From positions 25,349,063 through 25,413,062 of the forward strand of contig CM036179.1 of assembly GCA_020631735.1 (NCBI GenBank): a stretch of DNA of 64,000 nt, in the 5' to 3' direction. A model generated the notes under the pieces. It made no database searches and was not told the DNA's origin. It saw nothing but the letters and a program-made list of their open reading frames with translations. The translations under genes and the position numbers were made by a program. The stretch's first letter is position 1, and every line of letters starts with the position of its first letter. Positions 10,505 through 20,197 of this stretch are shown here, one piece after another. This DNA comes from Saccharum officinarum. Taxonomy: Eukaryota; Streptophyta; Magnoliopsida; Poales; Poaceae.

Positions 10505-13500
10505 ATGAGCTCAAATCGTAAGTTAACCATTGTGTCCTGGAACGTGCGCGGCCTTGGCGAGGATGATAAGTGTATCGCTATACGAGACACTCTAAACACT
10601 TGCCACCCCACTGTTGCTTGCATCCAGGAAACTAAGCTCAGCGCCATTTCGCCACCAAAATTCAGATCCTTCCTTCCTGCCAACCTCCGTGGCCATTGTT
10701 TCCTCGCTGCTGATGGCTCTCGTGGTGGCGTTGCCACCACCTGGGATGACTCCCAGCTCACTCTTCTTTCAGCTGACATTCGTTCCTTCTCAGTCACCAC
10801 CACCCTCACTGCTGCACTCTCTGATCTCACTTTCACTCTAACTAATGTCTATGCTCCCTCTGATCACCACCAAACTCCTGAACTCCTCGACGAACTCAGG
10901 GAGATTGCAGGTGTTGTTAATGGCCCCTGGATCATCGCTGGTGACTTCAACCTCATCCGTACTCCTGATGAGAAGAACAATAATAACTTCGACGCTCACC
11001 TTGCAGAAATCTTCAACTTGGCCATCCACGACCTCTCTCTTCTGGAGCTGCCTCTTCTTGACAAACTGTTCACCTGGTCGAACAGGCGGGAAATCCCCAC
11101 TCTTGCTCGCCTTGACCGAGTCTTTTTTAACTCGCACCTGGACTCTGTTGTGTCAAACACTACTCTCACTTCACTCCCTCATGCCACCTCTGATCACACA
11201 CCACTCCTCGTCACAATTGACACCTCTGTTCCCAAAACTCGTTGTTTCCTCCCTGCTGTTCAATCGGTTTGGCATGCTATTACTAACAATGCAGGTGGTC
11301 CGGCGGGCGTGCTTGCAGCAAGGTTGAAGGACACTCGCCGTGTCGCCAAGAAATGGTCAAAACACAAACACACACCCCTCCTTATTAATAACTGCAAATT
11401 TATCATTCGTCTACTTGATCTACTCGAAGAGCACAGTTGTCTATGTCCAGGTGAAGCTGTTCTTAGGTCTCTGTGTCGAGAAAAGCTTCTCCAGCTTCTC
11501 AAGGCAAGGGCTGCCTATTGGAAGCAAAGGGGAAAATTCAGAGTTGTGAAAGAAGGCGATGAAAACACAAGATTCCATCATGCACATGCCTCGCAGCGAC
11601 TACGCAAGAACCAGATTAAAGCTCTAGAAGTGCAGGGTCTACGCTTCACTAGTCACGCGGACAAAGGGCAAATATTGAGCAACCATTTCACCTCACTGCT
11701 TGGAAATCCTGCAGCAACATCTTGGGACTTCAATGTTCATGGAATCTACAGAGACCTTCCTCAGGTGGATCCATTGCCTCTGATTTCTCCATTCACTGTC
11801 TCGGAGGCGCATGCTGCAATCAGAGCCATGAACCCCATCAGTGCCCCTGGTCCTGATGGCTTTGGCCCAGGGTTCTACCGCTCAGCCTGGAGTTTTGTGA
11901 TGCCTTCTGTGATGGAATTCCTTGCTGCCTTCTATGATGGTGTTGCTGACTTAGAACGTATAAACCGTGCTTATGTGGTGCTGCTACCCAAGACCTCAGA
12001 TGCAGTCACACCTGGTGCCTTCCACCCCATATCCCTACAGGGTTGTCCAATCAAAATTGTAGGCAAGATTCTCACCTCCCGACTGCAACTTCAAATCTCA
12101 AAACTAGTGGATGTTGATCAAACAGGATTTATCAAGGGGCGCTCCATCTCTGAAAATTTTGTGTATGCTACAGAGCTTGTCCAATGCTGCCATAAACGCA
12201 AGGCACCGACCATTGTACTGAAGCTGGACTTTGCTAAGGCCTTTGACAGTGTGTGCTGGGAGAGCTTGCTCTCCATTCTAAAAGCGAGAGGGTTCCCCAC
12301 AAAATGGTGTGACTGGATAAAGAATCTTCAGGAAACGTCCAAATCAGCGATTCTACTCAATGGTGTGCCTGGGCGTTGGATCTCCTGTCGCAAGGGGCTG
12401 CGGCAAGGCGATCCCTTATCCCCGTATCTGTTCATCCTTGTGGCCGACCTGCTACAACAGCTACTCTCCAATGACACACTTTTGCGTCACCCACTTGCAT
12501 CTGATCGGCCATGCACAATTCTCCAATATGCCGATGACACGCTCACTGTGGCACGGGCAGATTTACAAGCTGTGGAGCGTCTCAAAGAACTCCTAGCGAG
12601 TTTCTCCAAAGATACAGGTCTCACCATCAACTACAACAAAAGCATGTTAGTGCCGATGCATGTACCTCAAGATGTTGCTACCCAATTTGTGGGCATCCTT
12701 GGCTGTGCACAAGGTGATTTCCCCCAAACGTACCTTGGTCTCCCACTCTCCAATGAGAAGCTGAATCTCTCTGCCTTTGCGCCAATTATCGCGAGTGCTG
12801 ACAGGTACTTATCTGGATGGTGGTCTAGCCTCCTCAACCACAGTGGCCGCCTTGTCCTAGTCAATTCTGTTCTGGACAGTCTTCCGGTGTATGCAATGGG
12901 AGCATTGCAACTTCCTCAAGGTGTTGTGGATGCTCTTGATGCTCGTCGACGAGCCTTCCTGTGGGCCGGTGAAGAATTTGTTTCTGGTGCTCAGTGCTTG
13001 GTTAGCTGGACTAAAGCTTGCTTGCCAAAGGAGAACAGTGGCTTGGGTGTTCGAGACCTTTCTCTCCAGAATACCTGCTTGCTCATGAAACTGCTCCACA
13101 GAGCGCACACTGCGACGGACTCGGCATGGTCTTGCTGGCTTGAAACCGAATTTGGAGGTCCTCTTGAAGCGCTGGAGTCCACTAGTGCCGGAACACATTG
13201 GGCTTCTCTACGTCAGCTTCTACCTGACTATCGGCTGCTCACCACGGTAGAGGTGGGAGATGGGCGCTCCACAACATTCTGGCACGATTGCTGGCTGGCG
13301 CTTGGGCCGCTCGTAGACGCCATGCCCGCTCTCTACACCCACGCCCGCCGTCCTGAAGCCTTAGTTCATCATGTGCTTGTCTCTGATCTAAGATCGGCTT
13401 TTGTGCCCCGGCTTTCTGCTGTTGCCACTGAGGAGTTCATGCAACTATCCGTCGTGCTTGCAGAAATTAATCTCACCAATGCTCAGGATGTTCGCTGCTG

Positions 13501-14116
13501 CCCATGGGAGGACAAAGCTCATCGCCTCAGTTCATCCATGATATACAAGTCTATCATATCAGTAGATGGCAACTGCGACTATTATAAGTTCATTTGAGAG
13601 AACCGTGCCCCTCCCAAAGTTAAGTTCTTTGGCTGGTTACTTGTCCAAGACCGAATCCAAACGCGGGAGAATTTACTCAAGAAGCACTGCATTGACTCAG
13701 ACCTATGTGAGTTATGCGGTGCTCAGGTTGAAAGCATAGCTCATCTTATTGCTGTTTGCGCCTTTGCGGCTGGTTTCTGGCACTGGATTGGTATGCAAAT
13801 TGAAGAAGAAGATGTTGCTGCTCTTTGGCGCGTTCTACCGCCGTCCACCATCCCTGCTGCACACTACAATGCCTTTCTTCTACTTTGTTGTTGGCGTCTC
13901 TGGAAGCACAGGTATGATGTTGTGTTCCGTTCCTTGCCTCCTTGCTACACTCGCCTCTTCGCGGGGTGTCGCGAAGATGCCGAGCTTTGGGCATGTAGGT
14001 TGCCCCCATCAGATAGACATGTTGCCCATGCTTGGGCTTTGCTGTTCTCCTCCCCACCCCTGCTAATATCCCATAAACGGCATGTAACAAACTGCTCATG
14101 TATGTTCCTTTTATGA
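10505..14116 (+). pseudogene. LINE ORF2: endonuclease and reverse transcriptase, one in-frame stop
   Basis: I take ATG 10505 as the start because the endonuclease begins directly after it; the frame is open further upstream but without homology. In order: an APE-type endonuclease (SWNVRGLG at residues 10-17, then IQETKL, AGDFNL, LDRVFFN and SDHTPLLV); a reverse transcriptase (LKLDFAKAFDSV, GLRQGDPLSPYLF, and catalytic YADD at residues 675-678, 12527-12538); and a C-terminal zf-RVT region (APPKVKFFGWL, CELCG...HLI..C). A TGA at 13595-13597 falls where related proteins have Trp (W-E-N), so it is probably a TGG to TGA change. Past it the frame stays open to 14116. Total is about 1204 codons. No RNase H domain is seen. 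The protein nicks the target and primes cDNA synthesis there. Confidence 0.92.
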
Positions 14117-14170
14117 AATGAAAAGGTGAGACGCTCTCCCCCGAACTTCTCAAAAAAAAATCACCTGGCT

Positions 14171-14759
14171 GGCGCAGAAAAGGCGACCCTTCAAAAGCCA
14201 TGCCTGCGAGCATCCCGCCTACTATTTTGCATGCACCGATGCACGCATTGACTTGACGGATACCAGCACAAGAATAGCATTCCAGTGCGAGCCAAACTGT
14301 CAATGCAGAACTAAATAAAAAAAATTCAAAAGAGGCCTGATCTATGATTCATGCCCAGAAATGCCGCTAATGCTCAACACATTTTACTTCGTCCAAAAGT
14401 GCTAATACAATACACGACACATAGTTCTTATGTTTGGACCATGAAACATTCATATGCCATTTTTGACAAAAGCCAATTCTCTGTCAGGTGTAGAAACACT
14501 GCAGCTGGGGTTGGGGCTGTCCCCATGGTATGTTCAATTCAATAGGTGATCAGTTTTGGTTTAGAATTGAGAAACACAAGAATTCAACAATACTAATCTC
14601 TACGGAATTTCACAGGAAACATGATTCCAACAGATATAGAGAGCTTTGGCATTTCAACCACAACCTTACTTCCCTGAGATTGGATTTACTTAAGTTATTT
14701 AGAAGCTTAAGTATGACTGCAAGGTTTCTATATCGTTGGGTGGAAACTGTTTGGTGCCA
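14171..14759. other. Intergenic, no supported gene
   Basis: Continuation of the pre-LINE flank. The short open frames lack recognisable motifs. Nothing else seen. Confidence 0.5.
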
Positions 14760-15670
14760 TGTCATCTCTCTCAGTCTCACCAAAAGGTCTTCATCTGTCG
14801 CCGATATCTTTCCCCCAAAGCACTTCTCCAGTTTTCCCTAGACGGCAGTAGTATCCCTCGGTCGTTTCTTGTTGGGGGAGGCCATAAGGTCTGGGCCCCC
14901 TCCCTCTTCTATCAATCGACCAACGTTTCGCCCTCCAGGGGCGAAAGGTGTATCGACGAAATAGGTGGTGAAAGGAAGCGACAGCTTCGCCGAGCTTGCG
15001 CCGGTAAAGCGCCAAGGTTTCCGACCAACGTTTCGTCCTCATGGGCCGAATAATCCATTGATGAAACGGTCGGCGAAAGGTTTTGGTAGTTTTCGCCCTG
15101 GGGTCAAGGGGGTGAAAACATAGAAGCCATCCACCAGCGGTTTCGCCCGCCGGGACCAGGCGCCGCGATGACGAAACCGAGGGCGAAAGGCATCTGCAGC
15201 TTTCGTCAGCCGTCAGCAAAGTACAAAATCGAGGAGCCTTTCGGCATGCCAATAGCTAATCATTTTGGAGTGGTGCGATTGCTTGCAGGTGTTTCGTCGC
15301 TACGTGGCCCACTGCCCTGCCATGAGGGACCGACGGGCGCCTTCCATGGGGCCCGAACGGAAGGGGACCCCACCTGTTATGGAGGGGACGCGCTGTCCAA
15401 GGGAGGCCATATGCGGGCTGGACCAAAGGTGCCCCCGGAGAAGAGGAATATGCTCGAATATCGTAGTAGTTAGGAGGACATTGTGGTCAGTTGTGTATAA
15501 ATATGGCTCCACGGGAGCATTGCAAGGGGGATGGAACCTTGGTTCCGAGATCAATATAAGCATTCCTTTTCGTCCTATTTTGTGTCCTTCGCTTTCGGCG
15601 ACATTGCGCTTTCGGTAGTTAGAGCGACAACCTGGTGTTCGGAGGCTAAGGCCTAGAACAACATTTCACA
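14760..15670 (+). mobile_element. Candidate solo LTR
   Basis: The segment begins TGTCATCTC and ends TTTCACA (TG...CA). It is flanked by TGCCA (14755-14759) and TGCCT (15671-15675), a 4-of-5 match to a 5-bp target duplication. A promoter-like TATAAATA lies at 15496-15503, about 175 bases before the end, as expected for the U3/R boundary. The body repeats TTTCGCC/GGCGAAA words in both orientations. There is no adjoining primer-binding site or coding region, hence solo. The boundaries are tentative. Confidence 0.4.
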
Positions 15671-16057
15671 TGCCTTTCAAAGTTTACTAGCCCTCTTTCC
15701 ATAATGTATTTGGGTTAAACCACTACAAGCTCAAACTTGTAACGAGTTGGTACCACAGAGAATGCTTCCTTAACAACATGAATGCTCTTATGTTCACCCA
15801 TAATTATAACAGCAGCACACTAACTAGTTACACTACAATTCTTTGGTCAAATCTTTAAGCAAGAATGACTTGCGTGTGGCTGCTCCAGTGGCAAAATAAA
15901 TGAGATATTTTTAATATGCCCACATAAATTATGCTACGCCATGGTACCAAAGATAATTTTCTGGGAGAACAGATGGCTCATCAGGTAAACCCCTGATGTC
16001 ATAGCGCCATAGATCTACTGCTTGGGCAACGCAGAAGGAAGACGATTTATAAAGTAG
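15671..16057. other. Intergenic, no supported gene
   Basis: AT-rich unique-looking DNA; no open frame or repeat of note. Confidence 0.5.
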
Positions 16058-16059
16058 TA

Positions 16060-16147
16060 CTCCCTCTGGCCTCTGTTCCAAATTGTAGTCCAAATTATAA
16101 GACAATTTAGAAAAGCCAAATCGTTTTACAGTTTGGAATGGAGGGAG
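16060..16147. mobile_element. Small Stowaway MITE
   Basis: CTCCCTCTGGCCTCTGTTCC at the left and GTTTGGAATGGAGGGAG at the right are Stowaway-type inverted ends. The 88-bp element is flanked by TA at 16058-16059 and 16148-16149. Confidence 0.8.
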
Positions 16148-16149
16148 TA

Positions 16150-16696
16150 CATGATGATACCACTGGGCACAAAACCGAGATCAACATAGTAGACAGGTAA
16201 GGTGACTTCATTCATCTATGGATCCCATTAAAGAATGTCCAACTACACCAAAACACACCGGACCTCGATTCATAGGAACAGTTGCCAATGGTGAACAAAC
16301 CTCTAGGGTATCCAAATCACTGGAACTCATAATAGTTCAAGGGAAAAATATGTGGATGACCAACAGTGAAGAGAAATGCAATCTTTTTGCTCTGCTGTTG
16401 TTTTGTAACAAAATCTTAACAGGTGGCATCCTTCAAAAGAGGTGTATGGCCTATGGCAATGGAAGCATTCCACCAGCTTTTACAAGATTAGCTAGAAACC
16501 CTCTTGTTATTGGTAGGTTCTCTGCATTTGTAAATTGGAACTGATTATTATGTAATTGGACTAAAAGGGCAAGTTATCGACTTATCGTGGCCTATGGTTA
16601 CCATCAGATGTTGATGAGCTTGTGAACATTTCCTTCTTACTATTATTAAGAGAGTCTAGAGCTCCTGCCAGGTTAACTTCCACACACACACACACA
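16150..16696. other. Downstream flank of PEX7, no supported gene
   Basis: Contains an open frame at 16218-16544 without recognisable motifs and a (CA)n run at 16679-16696. Probably intergenic sequence beyond the PEX7 3' UTR. Confidence 0.4.
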
Positions 16697-16862
16697 ATGA
16701 GAAATGCAGCAAGCTATGTCAATTTGGCAACAATTGTTGACATTATTCCAACTTCTTCAACTCATTTGAGGAGGAGAATGAGAAATGCAGTAAGAAGCTA
16801 TGTCAATTTGGCAACAAATTTTGACATTATTCCAACTTCTTCAACTCATTTGAGGAGGATAT
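16697..16862. repeat. ~85-bp tandem duplication downstream of PEX7
   Basis: AATGAGAAATGCAG...CATTTGAGGAGG occurs twice in a row (about 16696-16776 and 16777-16860) with small differences, including AGCAAGC versus AGTAAGAAGC. It lies 100-270 bases past the PEX7 stop codon, so it may fall in the 3' UTR or just beyond. Confidence 0.85.
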
Positions 16863-16966
16863 AGTAACTGAACATGTAGGAGTTTGTATTTGTGTCACCA
16901 CCGCACAATGCAAAGCTGAAAACAAATAGTACAAATCACCTGGTCTATTGCATCTGCCTCTGCGTG

Positions 16967-17926
16967 CTACATGGCTCTTGGATCGGTCCCAAATGGCCAG
17001 ATGTAGACCATCTCGTCCCATCCGGTGCTGGCGAGCAGGCCGTCGACGAGGACGCTCATGTCGATGCCGGCGACGAACTCGGTGTGGTGGTTGTACCTGG
17101 CGAGCAGAGCATCCTCTTTGCGGTAGTCCCACATGCAGACGGTCATATCGTAGGAGCAGGACATAAGCATGCCCTGACGGTGCGGCGAGAAACGGACCCG
17201 CTTGACGGCGTAGCCGTGTCCGGCGAGCTGCGCGACGGGCGCCCGCGGCGCTCGCACGTCCCAGACGCGGATGGACTTGTCGACGGAGGCGGTGGCGAGG
17301 ATGGAGGGGTCGTACTTGTCCCAGTCGAGCGAGAGCACCTCGTGGTCGTGCGCGGGCAGGATGAGCGTGGGCGCGGGGTCCCGGACGTCCCAGACGCGCG
17401 CGGTGCGGTCCCCGGAGGCGGAGGCGAAGACGTCCGGGTGGCGCGCGGACCAGGCGGCGGCGTAGACGCAGTACTCGTGGCCCCGGAAGGTGCGGACGGA
17501 GGCCGGGCGGTCCGGGGACCAGAGCTTGAGCGTGTCGTCCCAGGAAGCGGAGATGAATGCGTCCCGGCGGACGGGGTTCCAGTCGAGGCCGTGCACCTCC
17601 CGCGCGTGCTCGCGGAGGAGGCGCACGGGGTTCTGCGCCGGCGGGAGCGCGGCGTCGAAGAGGCGCACGGAGCCGTCCCCGGACGCGGCGGCGCAGAGGG
17701 AGTCGTGGGACTCGGACCACGCGCAGTCGAAGAGCGCGTCGGAGGTCGGGAAGGAGAAGACCGGCGCCGGGGCGGCCCCGGGCCCGGCGGCGGCGAGGTC
17801 GAGGACGATGAGGTGGCCGTTGCCCACGAGGCCGAAGTGCTGGGACGTGGCGGCGAGGAGGCGGTTCTCGTGGAACGGGCTGAAGCGAACGGCGAAGCCC
17901 GGCGCCGGGGCCTTGAACGCCGGCAT
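16967..17926 (-). CDS. PEX7: Peroxin 7, PTS2 receptor (WD40 protein)
   Basis: Single-exon gene of 319 codons. PEX7 is the soluble receptor that binds N-terminal PTS2 signals in the cytosol and, with PEX5 in plants, carries such enzymes (for example 3-ketoacyl-CoA thiolase) into peroxisomes. The start MPAFKAPAPGFAVRFSPF is the family's conserved N-terminus, so ATG 17926 is chosen although the frame is open upstream into a retrotransposon. Six clear WD-type repeats follow at roughly residues 63-92, 107-136, 150-180, 193-223, 237-267 and 280-310, with conserved cores such as SWDDTLKLW, SGDRTARVWD, SVDKSIRVWD and STGWDEMVYIW, plus the GHGYAV and HHTEF segments typical of PEX7. The C-terminus DPRAM matches the usual DPRA-type ending. 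Third codon positions are extremely G/C-rich, as in many grass genes. No defect is seen, so it is probably functional. Confidence 0.97.
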   Translation of the reverse strand: MPAFKAPAPGFAVRFSPFHENRLLAATSQHFGLVGNGHLIVLDLAAAGPGAAPAPVFSFPTSDALFDCAWSESHDSLCAAASGDGSVRLFDAALPPAQNPVRLLREHAREVHGLDWNPVRRDAFISASWDDTLKLWSPDRPASVRTFRGHEYCVYAAAWSARHPDVFASASGDRTARVWDVRDPAPTLILPAHDHEVLSLDWDKYDPSILATASVDKSIRVWDVRAPRAPVAQLAGHGYAVKRVRFSPHRQGMLMSCSYDMTVCMWDYRKEDALLARYNHHTEFVAGIDMSVLVDGLLASTGWDEMVYIWPFGTDPRAM

Positions 17927-18040
17927 GGCGGCGGTGGGTGGATCGGCCGGCGGATCGGGAAGGGGGGGACTCGGGTAAGACTTGGACTTTAATTTTATCT
18001 TCCTTTTTAATTTCTTTTTTGATGGATGATACTGGCTGTG
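17927..18040 (-). promoter_or_regulatory. PEX7 5' leader remaining before the retrotransposon
   Basis: Only 114 bases separate the PEX7 start codon from the Reina LTR. They contain a C-rich stretch (minus-strand sense) next to the ATG and an A/T-rich stretch (17985-18020), but no clear TATA box. This is most likely 5' UTR, meaning the native promoter now lies beyond 27921. Confidence 0.6.
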
Positions 18041-18373
18041 TGTCAGCGACTCACCTGCTTGCCAGGCTGAGGACCATCTGCTACTACCGAAGAAGGAAGT
18101 GATGAAGGCCGGCCCAAGAAGCCAAGGCCCAGAAGGGCGAACCCGAGATACGCTGGTGATGAATGGGCAAGTAGGCGCTTGCACGCGCGGAAGCGAGGCA
18201 TTTGCCTCTGTAAGTACTTAAGCTGGGCGATTGAGAGAGTGAGGACACTTCGGAATTGTCAACAAACCTGTTATCCTAATACTAAGAACTCGTCCGTGCT
18301 CCTCCTCCCTGTTCTTTTTGCTAAGCCAACCTTTCCCTCTCCGATTTTCCTTCCCCGCTGCCTGTTCCTCACA
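18041..18373 (+). repeat. Reina-type 5' LTR
   Basis: 333 bases, TGTC...CACA. Head-to-head with PEX7, whose start codon is 114 bases to the left. Confidence 0.9.
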
Positions 18374-18375
18374 AG

Positions 18376-18386
18376 TGGTATCAGAG
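18376..18386 (+). other. Primer-binding site (tRNA-iMet type)
   Basis: TGGTATCAGAG, two bases after the 5' LTR, is the standard complement of the initiator methionine tRNA 3' end used by many plant LTR retrotransposons. Confidence 0.85.
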
Positions 18387-18608
18387 ACACCGACCCTCGG
18401 CATCGATCGATCACCACTGCACTTTACCCCATCGATTGCTCGAATCCCACCAGAATTGGTTGGTCTAACCCGAGTTCGATCTGTGAGCTGCAGTTCGAAT
18501 TGGGGATTCCGTAATTCCATTCCAGGGATCGTGATTTGTGGTGTGCGCGGCCGATCTAGATCCTGCCTCCCACGATCACTATACCTGCCTACAGCGTAGC
18601 CGTGGTGT

Positions 18609-20197
18609 CATGGGTCTCGACCAGAAGGCACTGCTGGCCGAGCTCGACAAGCGTTTCGCCGCCCAGGAGACGCGCTTCGACGGGCTGGAGAAGAAGTTCG
18701 ATTCCACCGCGGCCAAGCTTGACTCCACGCGTCGTCCTCTGCTTCCCGTCTGGATGCCTTGGAGTCCGCAGCCAAGATGTTCGACGAATGGCACCCTGGT
18801 GTCGACGGCGTCATCGATGACCTCCATATCAAAGTCAACAAGCTCTCAACGTTGAAGCTCGAGGTGGGGAAGATCTCCAAGAACATGGAGCGTTCTCGGG
18901 TGGACGGCCCATCCGTGACTCCTGGCGTGTTCGCGACCGCGCTCGCCACCAAGTCCACTTCGGCTCCCGCGTCGCCAAGCTCTTCGCTCTTCGATGCCAA
19001 GCCCGTCCTCAGCCCTAACTTTAAGTCGACCGGATGCGGTGACTTCCAGGCTACCCCGCGCCCACCTGCGGGATTCGCAGCCACTCGGCCCAACGGGCAC
19101 CGCGTCAAATTTGGGAACCGGGAAGGTGAATTTGGAGTGGTCACCACTCTAATTCCACCTCCCGGCAAGGATACGTTCACTTGCCAACCCCCTTCTCCTG
19201 ATCCCTTGCCTAGTCCACCTCCACGCCCACCATCACCATGCCACCCACAACCTCATCCAGGAGGACACTATGAGACGGGTCATCAGGGGGTTCTGGGGGC
19301 AGCCATACCGGCAAGCTTCCCAAGTTTGATTTCCCAAGGTTTGAAGGGGATCATCCTAAGCTGTGGATCAAGCAAGCCGCTCATTACTTTGAGCTCTATC
19401 GTGTCGAGTCCGAGGTTTGGGTGCAGGCTACCACTATGCATTTTCATGGCGCCGGGAAACGCTGGTTGTCTTCCATCGAAGATCAACTTGAGGGTCTCGC
19501 TTGGTCTGACTTTTGCTTGCAGTTGCTTTTACGCTTTGCCAGGGATGAGCATGAACTGCTGCTTCGTCGCTTGTTCCAAATTCGGCAAACCGGCCCTGTC
19601 AATGAGTACATTGATCAATTTGTCGCCCTTGTGGATGACCTCAAAGCCGGTGCTAAACATCCTGACCCACTCTATTACACTCAGCGTTTTATTGATGGCT
19701 TGCATGATGATATTAAAGCAGTCATTCTGGTTTAGCGTCCATTGACATTGTATACTGCTTGTGTGCTTGCCCAACTGCAGGAAGAAGCCCTGGGAGTGAT
19801 CAAGCGTCCTTATCGGCCACCAGCTCTGAGGAATGCGTGGAATGCTTCTTTACCTCTTCCACTGCCTCCTCCCAAGCTAGCTGAAGGCGAGCCCAAGCGA
19901 TTGGCTGCTCCACCCCACTCCACGCCTGAAGACAAGTTTCAGGCATTGCGCGCTTCTCGCCGTGCCCATGGACTATGCATGTGTTGCGGGTCCAAGTGGA
20001 GCCGTGATCATAAATGCGTCGAACAAGTTCAGCTTCATCTATTGCAAGAACTGTTGGACATGTTTCTAGAAGGCGATGATGAAGAAGAATCTAGGCCAAG
20101 CTCTCCTACTGCCTCGCAGATTATGATGCACTTACCAGTGGCTGCAACAGTGGGCAAAGCTTCCCCTAAGCCTTTCAGTTTATCTAGCGATATTTAG
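18609..20197 (+). pseudogene. Reina gag (capsid/nucleocapsid), frameshifted
   Basis: ATG 18609 opens a coiled-coil-like leader (MGLDQKALLAELDKRF). The frame shifts near 18735 and again near 19300. The capsid region reads from FPRFEGDHPKLWI through WLSSIEDQ and the LRRLFQIRQTGPVNEYIDQF stretch, the retrotransposon-gag signature. A TAG at 19733-19735 interrupts the same frame, probably CAG to TAG. Reading on, a CCCH-like zinc knuckle (CMCCGSKWSRDHKC, about 19978-20019) marks the nucleocapsid. It packages element RNA into virus-like particles. Non-functional here. Confidence 0.85.

Larger units (their letters stand above)
9135..14160 (+). mobile_element. L1-type LINE retrotransposon, 5' truncated, with perfect 10-bp TSD
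   Basis: TCACCTGGCT occurs immediately before (9125-9134) and immediately after (14161-14170) the element, and the element ends in a run of nine A's, so both ends are precise. It is about 5.03 kb. ORF1 starts mid-protein, so the copy is 5' truncated by incomplete reverse transcription, as usual for LINEs. ORF2 has endonuclease, reverse transcriptase and zf-RVT regions in order. Only one stop in ORF1 and one in ORF2 break the frames. The good conservation suggests a fairly recent insertion. Confidence 0.95.

Noticed and set aside
16827..17992. Long frames overlapping PEX7 on both strands (297 and 366 codons)
   Set aside because: They are arginine/proline/glycine-rich shadows created by the very high GC content of the PEX7 coding sequence.
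17927..18184. 86-codon N-terminal extension of PEX7
   Set aside because: The frame is open by chance. It runs into the retrotransposon LTR, while the conserved N-terminus starts at ATG 17926.
18376..18386. tRNA gene hint
   Set aside because: TGGTATCAGAG is a primer-binding site complementary to a tRNA 3' end; there is no cloverleaf around it. The same holds at 42072-42083.
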